Source: Pseudomonas quercus (lineage in GTDB: Bacteria; Pseudomonadota; Gammaproteobacteria; Pseudomonadales; Pseudomonadaceae). Taken from it: 64,000 bases of DNA. This document shows positions 7,913 to 15,571 of the stretch, piece after piece. The DNA lies in contig NZ_JAAVJI010000006.1 of assembly GCF_012033695.1 (NCBI RefSeq), positions 162,793 to 226,792 of the forward strand, given 5' to 3'. How positions within the stretch are numbered: position 1 is the first letter of the stretch; each line of letters opens with the position of its first letter. The translations under genes were made by a program, and so were the position numbers. The notes under the pieces are model-generated. The model worked only from the letters and a program-made list of their open reading frames with translations. It was not told where the DNA came from and did not search any database.

Positions 7913-8761
7913 TTAAGGCGTGAGATCGACCTTGAACCACTTCTCGCTCAAGCGCTTGACAGTGCCGTCGGCAATGGCCTCCTTGAGGGCTGCATCGAAC
8001 CGAGCCTTGAGGTCGGCATCCGCCTGACGGAAGCCCAGCGCTTCACCTTCGCCCCAGATGGGCCCAGCAATCTCGGGGCCGGTATACACCAGGCCCTGGC
8101 TGTCAGGTTTAGCCATGGTTGCGTTGAGGAACGTCACATCATCGAACACCGCGTCAATGCGGCCTGCGCTCAGGTCCAGGATCGCATCGGCCGAGGTGTT
8201 GTACTCGCGTACTGTGGCAACATCCTTGAAATATTCATCGATAAACGGCGTGTACACGGTGCCTGAAGCAATGCCAATGGTTTTGCCATCCAAGGCCTTG
8301 CGCAGTGCTTCCACAGCGGGTTTGATCTGTGCTGGGTCATTGTTCAGCGTAAGGGTATGCGTCTGGCCGGTCGCCCCTGGTAATAGTTTGGGGTCCATGG
8401 CCGCAAAGCTGGCCGGCGTACGTGCATAGGGTACCGAGAAGGCCATGACCTGCTTGCGTTCGTCAGTGATCACGATAGCGTCCATCAGCACATCGAACTT
8501 GCCTGCATTGAGGCTAGCGATCATGCCGTCCCAATTCTGGACCTTGACCGTGCATTGCAGCTTCATGCGCTGGCATAGCACGTCCATGAGCTCGGGTTCG
8601 AAGCCTCCAATTTTTCCGCCTGGCAACGTGAGGTTCCAGGGTTCATAACTGCCCTCGGTGGCAATATTGACGCTGCTCCAATCTTTGGCATAGGCCGCGG
8701 TGGTGCTTAGCAAAGTGCCTAGCAGCAACGTTGCAGCCCAGTGTTTATAGTGGTGTCCCAT
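7913..8761 (-). CDS. Periplasmic amino acid/opine-binding protein of ABC transporter
   Basis: A 282-residue family 3 solute-binding protein. A Sec signal peptide ends at about residue 25 (TTAAYA). The mature part shows the family landmarks: EGSYEPWNL near the start, GGFEPELMDVLC, the WDGMIASLNAGKFDVLMDA strand and the SAGRIDAVFDD region. It resembles the ornithine/octopine/arginine-binding group, so a basic amino acid is the likely ligand, without proof. It is the first gene of the operon with two permeases. The start at 8761 places Met-Gly-His-His immediately before the basic and hydrophobic parts of the signal. Confidence 0.9.
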   Translation of the reverse strand: MGHHYKHWAATLLLGTLLSTTAAYAKDWSSVNIATEGSYEPWNLTLPGGKIGGFEPELMDVLCQRMKLQCTVKVQNWDGMIASLNAGKFDVLMDAIVITDERKQVMAFSVPYARTPASFAAMDPKLLPGATGQTHTLTLNNDPAQIKPAVEALRKALDGKTIGIASGTVYTPFIDEYFKDVATVREYNTSADAILDLSAGRIDAVFDDVTFLNATMAKPDSQGLVYTGPEIAGPIWGEGEALGFRQADADLKARFDAALKEAIADGTVKRLSEKWFKVDLTP

Positions 8762-9189
8762 GGTCCATATCCTGTGTAGTAGGGCGGTAGAGCGACAGTT
8801 CACGGCGCAGTTACGTGTAATGCCTGTGCTTGTGTGTACAACCTTAAGGCAAGGTTGGGTCCAACTTCAGGGCTCAAGCCACAAAGCCTCGTTGTTTCAA
8901 ACCTAGCAACCACCAAGAGTCTTTCAGAAAAACCTGACGGCATATGAAGCGCACCGTTTCGACACAGGCATCGCTACATTGTTACCGTCGTGCACAGCAT
9001 TAGGGTTAAGGGCCCTGCTGACCGCTGGGTACCCGGCAAATCGCGGGCTGCGGCCGACGAAATGTGATCCAGGAATATTGTGGCGTCGATATCAAGGTGA
9101 CATGATCGCACCCCGCAAGCATCCGGGCTTGCCTGCCAGCGGGTATAAGCGCCGCGGCTAATCATCTGGCGAAAGGGAAAGGTCAGGTA
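8762..9189. other. Divergent intergenic region, ABC transporter / diguanylate cyclase
   Basis: This 428-bp gap must hold the promoters for the leftward transporter operon and the rightward diguanylate cyclase gene. I see a short perfect inverted repeat GCAAGC-ATCCGG-GCTTGC at 9115-9132, close to the cyclase start. No convincing gene is present on either strand: the open frames have no ribosome-binding site or coding character. No operator could be assigned. Confidence 0.5.
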
Positions 9190-10245
9190 ATGCGAAGCAG
9201 CCGTCGTGAATTGGGCCGTGGTTTTGCCCGTCGAATCTATGGCCCACGTGCCTTGGGCTGCGCCCTCAGCCTGGTGTTTGTGAGCACCGTGGCGGCCACC
9301 CGAGGAGGCGCCCATCCTCTGATCTGGGCACTGATGCTGTTTAACGGGGTGGTATGGCCGACCCTGGCGTACCGGATTTCGCGGCGCAGTGCCGACTCCT
9401 TCATCTCGGAGCGCCGTAACTTACTGATCGATGCTTTGTTTGCCGGCCTGTGGGTAGGCCAGATGGCGCTCAACCTTCTACCTTCGGTATTGTTGCTGGC
9501 TATGGTCGCCATGAATGCCATCGCCGCAGGCGGGTGGGCCTTGCTGCGCCGAACCCTGGCCCTGCAGGCAGCGGGCGCAATTGGCGCGTTAACCCTTACT
9601 AGGTTTGAAATCGTGCCGGACACTACCCGCGTGCAAATGCTAGCCTGCCTGCCCATGCTGCTGGTGTACCCCCTGGCGGTAGGGGGAGCCAGCTACCGGC
9701 TGGCCGTGCAACTGGCCGTGCACAAGAAAGCCTTCAAGATCATCAGCACCCTGGACGGTATGACCAGCTTGTTGAACCACACGGCGTGGATGGAGCATTT
9801 ACGCAAGACGTTTCAGGAGTGCCGCACGCATCAGCGCATGGCGATTCTGGCGCTTTTAGACATCGACGACTTCAAATCCATCAATGACACCCATGGCCAC
9901 TTGGTAGGCGATGCGATCATCGCGCGCTTGGCATGCCTGTTGCGCGAAGGGTTTGGGCCTGGTGCGCTGCCTGGACGTTATGGCGGCGATGAATTCTGCG
10001 TGCTGCTGTTCGATGTCACCGTCAGCCAGGCCTATGACCAGCTCAATGAGATCCGGGTGCGTTTCAACGAGTGGACCGACGGCGCACCACCGGGGGCTCA
10101 GGCTACGCTCAGCATTGGCCTTGTGCCCTATTCGCCTAAGTACGCCTCAGCGCAGGACTGGATACGTGCTTCGGACCAGGCCTTGTACAAGGCCAAGCAC
10201 AGCGGGAAAAACCAGTTATGGTTACAGGAGTTACCAATTGCCTAG
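9190..10245 (+). CDS. MASE2-type membrane diguanylate cyclase
   Basis: A 351-residue protein. Residues about 15-180 form a hydrophobic sensor region with several helices resembling MASE2, as in the AdrA/DgcC cyclases. Residues about 195-345 form a GGDEF domain with the intact motif GGDEF at 265-269 and the upstream STLDGMTSLLNHTAW and FKSINDTHGH segments that bind GTP and metal. It should make cyclic di-GMP from GTP at the inner membrane. The allosteric RxxD inhibitory site before GGDEF is absent; that position reads GPGALPGRY. An AGGT precedes the ATG. Monocistronic. Confidence 0.9.
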   Translation: MRSSRRELGRGFARRIYGPRALGCALSLVFVSTVAATRGGAHPLIWALMLFNGVVWPTLAYRISRRSADSFISERRNLLIDALFAGLWVGQMALNLLPSVLLLAMVAMNAIAAGGWALLRRTLALQAAGAIGALTLTRFEIVPDTTRVQMLACLPMLLVYPLAVGGASYRLAVQLAVHKKAFKIISTLDGMTSLLNHTAWMEHLRKTFQECRTHQRMAILALLDIDDFKSINDTHGHLVGDAIIARLACLLREGFGPGALPGRYGGDEFCVLLFDVTVSQAYDQLNEIRVRFNEWTDGAPPGAQATLSIGLVPYSPKYASAQDWIRASDQALYKAKHSGKNQLWLQELPIA

Positions 10246-10251
10246 CCTGGC

Positions 10252-10479
10252 TTAACCTTTCCAACCAGGAATGGCCACCCACGGCATGGGCTCTGCAAAG
10301 GGCGCGCTGTCACAGCTACGGCGGTGCTGGAAGGGTTGGCGGCTTTGCCAGCGGCCTTGGCTAGAGCCACAGTGGCGGCAGGTAAGGCGGTCGTCACGCA
10401 GAGACCAATGGGTCTCCCAAGCAGTGATCGCATCCATGGCGATGTCGAACGTGGCGATGCTCAATTGGACTGCGGCCAT
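10252..10479 (-). CDS. Small putative zinc-binding protein
   Basis: A 75-residue protein with Cys34-x2-Cys37 and, fifteen residues later, His52-x3-Cys56, which could bind one zinc ion. The Trp-rich ends (WETHWSLRDD and PMPWVAIPGW) suggest a small folded domain. A strong GGAGGTG precedes the ATG, which is the main reason to accept it as real; it also fits neatly between convergent and divergent neighbours. I do not recognise a named family. Function unknown. Confidence 0.68.
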   Translation of the reverse strand: MAAVQLSIATFDIAMDAITAWETHWSLRDDRLTCRHCGSSQGRWQSRQPFQHRRSCDSAPFAEPMPWVAIPGWKG

Positions 10480-10651
10480 GTGCCACCTCCCTGATGATGA
10501 GTAAGGTAGAACCGCAGCAAGGAAAAAGGTTCGGTCCGGTAGTCAGGATTTCTCTTAACGCAGCGTGTAGTGGAGTTGCGCGGTCTGCCAAGCGTTTCTT
10601 CCTGTCACAGACCCAGGTAAGGTTCCGGTTTTCATCATTCCTGAGGTTCCC

Positions 10652-11581
10652 ATGCCGGATAGGCACGTACAGCCGTTGCTTGAAGCCGATTTGCCCGCTG
10701 CGCGCGACGTGGTACGCGAGGCCTTTGCTGCGTTTATGGGCATTGCTTCCCCAGGCGAGTTCTGGAATGACCGGGACTATGTAGAAGGCCGATGGCGCGC
10801 GCCGCATACCGCGTGGTTCAAGATCGAACAGGAAGGCGTAATCGCCGGTGTCGCCGGGGTAGCCCGATGGGGCGACCATGCGGTGGTTGGCCCTGTGGCT
10901 GTACTGCCCAAATACTGGGACCGCAAGCTCGCCAAGGCACTGATGGCTGCCGTCGACAGGCAATTGGACACCTGGCAGGTCAGCCATGCCGGCTTGTTTA
11001 CGTTCCCGGACAGCCCTCGCCATTTGGGGCTGTATCAAGGGTTTGGCTTCTGGCCTCAGGCGCTGACGGCAGTGATGGAGCGTGAAGCAGCGGGAACGTT
11101 AGGGGCACCCCTGCCCACGGTGACGGCCCTCAGCCCTGCTGACTTTGCGGACTGTGCGGCGTTGACCCAGGGCATCGCCAAAGGCTTGGACGTAACGGGC
11201 GAGCTGCAGGCGGTAGAAGGGTTGAAACTGGGTGCAAACCTGCTGTTGCGCACTGTGACCGGTGAGCTGGAGGCGTTCGCAGCCTGCCACTTTGGGCCCC
11301 GCAGTGAAGCCGGTGAAGGCGTGTGCTATGTGAAGTTTGCAGCAGTGCGCGGGGGAGAGGAGGCGCCGGCCCGTATGGGCCGCCTGTTGGCAGCCTGCGA
11401 TAACCTGGCTATGGCACAGGGCCAGCGATCGCTCATGCTAGGCGTAAATACGGGGAGGCGCCAGGCGTACCAGCAACTCCTGAACGCAGGCTTTTCGATA
11501 CGTATTCTGGGTATTACCTTGCACCGTGGAACCGGTGACTATGATCATCCCCAGAACTGGGTGTTCGATGACTGGCGCTGA
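10652..11581 (+). CDS. GNAT-family acetyltransferase-like protein
   Basis: A 309-residue protein. The N-terminal 145 residues have the GNAT pattern: a substrate-binding start (VQPLLEADLPAARDVVREAF), a central strand with VVGPVAVLPKYWDRKLAKALM, the acetyl-CoA-binding loop region, and HLGLYQGFGFWP near residue 130. The second half looks like another, more degenerate GNAT fold ending in AYQQLLNAGFSIRILGITLHRG. Such tandem-GNAT proteins acetylate small amines or have lost activity; the substrate is unknown. Its 3' end overlaps the convergent APS-kinase-like/TPR gene by 37 bases. Confidence 0.8.
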   Translation: MPDRHVQPLLEADLPAARDVVREAFAAFMGIASPGEFWNDRDYVEGRWRAPHTAWFKIEQEGVIAGVAGVARWGDHAVVGPVAVLPKYWDRKLAKALMAAVDRQLDTWQVSHAGLFTFPDSPRHLGLYQGFGFWPQALTAVMEREAAGTLGAPLPTVTALSPADFADCAALTQGIAKGLDVTGELQAVEGLKLGANLLLRTVTGELEAFAACHFGPRSEAGEGVCYVKFAAVRGGEEAPARMGRLLAACDNLAMAQGQRSLMLGVNTGRRQAYQQLLNAGFSIRILGITLHRGTGDYDHPQNWVFDDWR

Positions 11582-12732
11582 TCAGGCTTAGCCATGCTCC
11601 GAGCCAGGCCAGCAGCCGCCTTGGTGTGGTCAGGGCTGAGTTGTAGTGCCTGTTCGAACAGGCGCCGGGCCTGTGCAGCTCGCGACTGTTGCAAGCGGGC
11701 TAGCCCAAGCGCGCACAGTGTGTCGGCTGAGTTGGGCGCCAATTCCATGGCCTGCTCAAGCACGTGAACAGCGTCATCCAGGCGATGCGCGTCCATCAGC
11801 GCTGTACCCAGGTTGCACAGCGCTTCAGGATAGTCGGGGCGCACCAGCAACGCCTTGCGGTACCCTTCGATGGCAATGTCCAACTGCCCTCGGGCATGGG
11901 CAACGCTGGCCAGGCCGTTCAGCGAAGCAGCCCTGGAGGGCTGAAGGCGCAGCGCGGTCTTGTGGCAGGCTTCGGCGCGATCCAGGTTATTAAGGTCAAA
12001 CCAGGCCAACCCCAGGTTGCTATGGGCTGAGGCCATCGCCGGTGACAGGGTCACAGCCCGTTCACCATAGGCCACGGCTTGGCGGGGTTGGCCCTGCTCT
12101 CTAAGCATTTCGGCCAGGGCGCAGTGTGCCCGCGGGGCGTTGGGGGCGTCCTCGATCAGGCGGGCCATGGCATGGAGCGCTTCGGCCACTTGACCATTGC
12201 GGTACAGGTGAAGCGCTTGGTCATGACGCAGTTCCAGCGGCGCCCCCGGCGGGCGACCCAGTGGGATTGCATCGATAACGTATCGATACAGCCGCTCAAC
12301 GCTGGCTTCTAGGCTTTCGTGATGGGCCTCCAAGCAAAGGTCTGGGGGAAACGGCAGGTGGTAGGCACTAGGTGTACCCAAGTCGGCCAAGTGCATACCG
12401 GCACCATTGTGCGGCTCACGGGCTGCAGGGGCGACTGCCACGTGGATCTCGTGGAAGTGTCGAACGGCCTGGCGCACTCGTTCCCGGCTCACCCGGTCGG
12501 CCTGATCGCATGAACCTCGTGACACGATGCACAGTAGCCCGGCGTCGGCCAGCAATGCTGCAGCCTGGCCCACATTCAGGCCATAGTGCAAACGATCGCT
12601 CTCCAAGTGATAACAGGTATAGCCTGCCTCGCCCAAACGCCCCGCGACGGCTTGTGCCAAGGCCGTTTTACCGGCGCCTGGTAGCCCGGTTAGCCAAAGC
12701 ACGGCACCCGGTGGGGAGGCGGGGTATCTCAA
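11545..12732 (-). CDS. APS-kinase-like P-loop domain fused to TPR repeats
   Basis: Residues about 1-165 resemble adenylylsulfate kinase: a Walker A GLPGAGKT, then [13 protein letters not shown] in place of the LDGDxxRxGLN of true APS kinases. The later part that binds APS is poorly conserved. Residues about 175-385 contain six or so tetratricopeptide repeats (for example [29 protein letters not shown]). I propose a TTG start at 12732 that overlaps the stop of the upstream acyl-CoA dehydrogenase gene, with CAGGAA upstream; a GTG eleven codons further in is the alternative. The open frame continues upstream but antisense-free only inside the previous gene. A kinase acting on a sulfonyl or other nucleotide is possible; TPRs suggest a protein partner. 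Confidence 0.72.
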   Translation of the reverse strand: MRYPASPPGAVLWLTGLPGAGKTALAQAVAGRLGEAGYTCYHLESDRLHYGLNVGQAAALLADAGLLCIVSRGSCDQADRVSRERVRQAVRHFHEIHVAVAPAAREPHNGAGMHLADLGTPSAYHLPFPPDLCLEAHHESLEASVERLYRYVIDAIPLGRPPGAPLELRHDQALHLYRNGQVAEALHAMARLIEDAPNAPRAHCALAEMLREQGQPRQAVAYGERAVTLSPAMASAHSNLGLAWFDLNNLDRAEACHKTALRLQPSRAASLNGLASVAHARGQLDIAIEGYRKALLVRPDYPEALCNLGTALMDAHRLDDAVHVLEQAMELAPNSADTLCALGLARLQQSRAAQARRLFEQALQLSPDHTKAAAGLARSMAKPDQRQSSNTQFWG

Positions 12733-13880
12733 AGGCCGTTCCTGACCAGTTCCCTGGCAATGACCATGCGCTGGATTTCGCTCGTACCTTCGTAGATTTG
12801 GGTAATACGCGCGTCGCGGTAATATTTTTCGACCGGGTAGTCTTCCAGGTAGCCATAGCCCCCGTGAATCTGAATGGCCTTCGAGCACACCCATTCGGCC
12901 ATTTCCGATGCAAACAGTTTGGCCTGCGAGGCCTCAGACAGGCAGGGGCGGCCTGCGGTGCGCAGGCGGGCCGCGTGAAGCGTAAGCAGGCGTGCGGCAT
13001 TGAGGCGGGTATGCATATCTGCCAGCAGGTTGGCGACGCTTTGATGGGCCGTGATGGCGGCCCCGAATTGCACCCGGTCGCGACCATAAGACAGCGCCGC
13101 GTCCAAGGCCGCACGGGCCACGCCTATGGCTTGCGCCGCAATACCAATGCGCCCGCCTTCGAGGTTGGAGAGGGCGATGTTCAAACCTTTGCCTTCCTCA
13201 CCCAGCAGGTTGGCTGCTGGTACCTGGCAGTCGCTGAGAGTGATGGCGCACGTATCTGAAGCTTTGATGCCCAGCTTGTGCTCGGTACGGTCGACAATGA
13301 ACCCCGGCGTCTGGGTAGGCACCAGGAAGGCCGACAGCCCTTTTTTGCCCGCAGCCGGGTCGGTCACCGCAAAAACGATAGCCAGTTCAGCGCGTCGGCC
13401 ATTGGTGACAAACTGCTTGGCGCCGTTGAGCACCCAACTGTCGCCCTGGCGGGTAGCGCGCGTGCGCAAGTTATGGGCTTCAGAGCCCGCATGAGGCTCG
13501 GTCAGGCAAAAACAGCCGATGGCTTTGCCGCTGGCCAGGCGAGGTAGCCACATGTCCTGCTGGGCTTGAGTGCCGAACGCCAGCAACGGGCCACAGCCTA
13601 CGGAGTTGTGAACGCTCATCAGCGCGCCAAGGGCAGCGTCTCCTGCAGAAATTTCTTCTACAGCCAGGGCATAGGCGACGTAGTCCAGGTAGCTGCCTCC
13701 CCACTGTTCGGGTACCACCATCCCCAGCAGGCCCAGCTCGCCCATGTGGGCTACGACCTGATCATCGATCCATCCCGCTTTTTCCCAGGCCTGGGCGTTA
13801 GGCGCCACTTGGCCCTGCGCAAACTGCCGCGCCATGTCGCGGAACATGATCTGCTCTTCACTCAACTCTAGGTCTTGCAT
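12729..13880 (-). CDS. Acyl-CoA dehydrogenase
   Basis: A 383-residue FAD enzyme of normal family length. Landmarks: the N-terminal helical domain, [20 protein letters not shown] with the FAD/substrate-contacting segment, the [20 protein letters not shown] signature, and the C-terminal [34 protein letters not shown] stretch holding the catalytic Glu in IYEGTSE. It oxidises an acyl-CoA to the trans-2-enoyl-CoA and passes electrons to ETF. With the hydrolase-like crotonase 54 nt upstream it resembles the branched-chain (valine/isobutyryl-CoA) pathway, so isobutyryl-CoA is a plausible substrate. AGGGAG precedes the ATG. Confidence 0.9.
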   Translation of the reverse strand: MQDLELSEEQIMFRDMARQFAQGQVAPNAQAWEKAGWIDDQVVAHMGELGLLGMVVPEQWGGSYLDYVAYALAVEEISAGDAALGALMSVHNSVGCGPLLAFGTQAQQDMWLPRLASGKAIGCFCLTEPHAGSEAHNLRTRATRQGDSWVLNGAKQFVTNGRRAELAIVFAVTDPAAGKKGLSAFLVPTQTPGFIVDRTEHKLGIKASDTCAITLSDCQVPAANLLGEEGKGLNIALSNLEGGRIGIAAQAIGVARAALDAALSYGRDRVQFGAAITAHQSVANLLADMHTRLNAARLLTLHAARLRTAGRPCLSEASQAKLFASEMAEWVCSKAIQIHGGYGYLEDYPVEKYYRDARITQIYEGTSEIQRMVIARELVRNGL

Positions 13881-13934
13881 GCGAACTCCCTGATCGGCCG
13901 GCCGTCCCTGTCACCCGGCAGGGTGAGGCAGAAA

Positions 13935-15014
13935 TCAGAGGCCTTCGAATAATTCTTGTAGTTGTCGTTGCCCCGGCGCAGGCTTCCAGCTTGGCCGTTT
14001 ATCCTTGTCGATCAGCAGGGCGCGAACGCCCTCAAGCAGGTCACCGCGCTCGAACCATTGCGCTGCCAGGTGAAGCTCCATGGCAAAGCAGCTTTCCAGG
14101 CTCAGTTGCCGCCCGAAAACCAGCATTTCTCGAGTCACTGCCATAGCCAGTGGGGACCGCTGTGCCATTTCATCGGCCGTGCGCAGTGCCCATTCTCGGC
14201 TATCCGCCACATTGACCTGCTGGAGTTGCTCAATGATGCTGGGCACCTCAGGCTGGTTGAAGAAGTGATCGATGGCCGGGCGCAGACGGTCCAATGAGGG
14301 ATTCGGCAGCACCTGCAGCCCCAGCTTGGCCAGAATGTTTTGCACATCTCTGAGGGGCATGGCAGACCATTGCACCTGGTCCAGCCTTTGTTCAAATTGC
14401 TCCAGCCGGTCGTGCTCCACAAAAAAGTCTGCTAGCCCGCAGTACAGCGCATCGGCGGCCTGTATGCGTGCTCCAGTGATACCGAGATACAACCCAATGG
14501 CGCCTGGCAGCCGAGACAGGAAATAGCTGGCGCCTACGTCCGGAAAGAAGCCTATAGCCGTTTCCGGCATGCCCAGGCGGCTGCGTTCAGTGACGATCCG
14601 AAGCTCTGCCGCTTGGGCCAGGCCCATTCCGCCGCCCAGGGTGAAACCGTCCATCAAGGCTACCACTGGCTTGCGATATTGGTGCAAGGCTAGATCCAGC
14701 TGATACTCCTCGACGAAGAAGGCCTCGTGCAACGTATCGTGCCGCTGATAGCTCTCGCACAAGGCACGCACATCGCCACCTGCACAGAAGCCTTTTTCTC
14801 CTGCACCACGCAGCACTACCACATGGACATTCGGATCCTCGGCCCACTCGGCCAGGCGCCTGCTAAGTACGCGTACCATGTCCAGTGTGAGCGCGTTGAC
14901 GCCTGAAGGGCGGTTTAACGTGAGGTAGCCAACGTGGTTGCGCACCTCGCTTAAAACCGATGGGCTACCCGTAATGGCCTCCTGGCCTTGAGCGTAAACA
15001 GCCTGTGCAGACAT
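13935..15014 (-). CDS. 3-hydroxyisobutyryl-CoA hydrolase-like crotonase
   Basis: A 359-residue crotonase-fold protein, longer than ordinary enoyl-CoA hydratases (about 260) and matching the HIBCH branch. The oxyanion-hole segments are present (EKGFCAGGDVRALCE and GFTLGGGMGLAQAAELR). The MPETAIGFFPDVGASY segment carries the Glu and Asp used by HIBCH enzymes. Hydrolysis of 3-hydroxyisobutyryl-CoA belongs to valine breakdown, consistent with the acyl-CoA dehydrogenase gene just downstream. The start at 15014 is chosen for its AGGGAC site; a TTG two codons earlier is less likely. Confidence 0.87.
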   Translation of the reverse strand: MSAQAVYAQGQEAITGSPSVLSEVRNHVGYLTLNRPSGVNALTLDMVRVLSRRLAEWAEDPNVHVVVLRGAGEKGFCAGGDVRALCESYQRHDTLHEAFFVEEYQLDLALHQYRKPVVALMDGFTLGGGMGLAQAAELRIVTERSRLGMPETAIGFFPDVGASYFLSRLPGAIGLYLGITGARIQAADALYCGLADFFVEHDRLEQFEQRLDQVQWSAMPLRDVQNILAKLGLQVLPNPSLDRLRPAIDHFFNQPEVPSIIEQLQQVNVADSREWALRTADEMAQRSPLAMAVTREMLVFGRQLSLESCFAMELHLAAQWFERGDLLEGVRALLIDKDKRPSWKPAPGQRQLQELFEGL

Positions 15015-15212
15015 TCGCAAAGTCCCTGCTTGTTGTTTGGGGGCAAGCCCGCCGAGATACTGAGTGCTGGGATGGGGGCATCCTGACAGGCACCCCAGCG
15101 CGCTTCAACGGGCATCCGTGCAGCACAGGCCTGCGTTTTTGCGCCCGGGCTAGCCACCTGTTTCAGACCGGATCCTATTCCTTTCGTTCAGCCCCTGCCA
15201 CGGTGTCAGGGC

Positions 15213-15368
15213 TCAAGCCTGCTCAAGGGGAACCTTTGACGGCGGATCGCCCATGGGCGGGCTTCCCGCAGGCGTATCAGGGTCGCCTACAGGTTCGCCT
15301 GAAGGAAGCGGCGGCTCATCGATATTAGGGTCTGGTATATCCAGCGGTTCAGGCAAGGGCAGGGACAT
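15213..15368 (-). CDS. Small proline-rich acidic protein
   Basis: A 51-residue frame starting MSLPLPEPLDIPDPNIDEPP and ending PPSKVPLEQA. About one third of the residues are proline, spaced by acidic residues, with no Cys and no hydrophobic core, so it is probably unfolded. AGAGG lies nine bases before the ATG. The codons are in line with neighbouring genes. It stands alone between the crotonase gene and the trehalose locus. I cannot name a family or a function. Confidence 0.65.
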   Translation of the reverse strand: MSLPLPEPLDIPDPNIDEPPLPSGEPVGDPDTPAGSPPMGDPPSKVPLEQA

Positions 15369-15463
15369 TTTGAGCGCCTCTTCATTGGGTCGTACGTATC
15401 CAGCTCTCAGCTTAGCCTATAAGGGTTGGCCACCCTAAGGCAGATGAGGGATGAACAGCGCTT

Positions 15464-15491
15464 GAACTTTCAACCGAGGGTAGCTCTCCGA
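15464..15491 (+). promoter_or_regulatory. Candidate AlgU (sigma-22/RpoE-like) promoter for glgE operon
   Basis: GAACTT at 15464-15469 matches the -35 box of AlgU promoters exactly. TCCGA at 15487-15491, 17 bases downstream, differs from the usual TCTGA at one base. It faces glgE, leaving a leader of about 75 bases. AlgU drives osmotic and envelope-stress genes in Pseudomonas, which suits a trehalose/glucan operon. This is a motif match only. Confidence 0.45.
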
Positions 15492-15571
15492 ATTCAAAGG
15501 TCACGGCCGGCCGCTTCGGCAATGGTCATCAGTACAAAAGACGCCCACAAGTTAAATGGAGCAAACACGCG

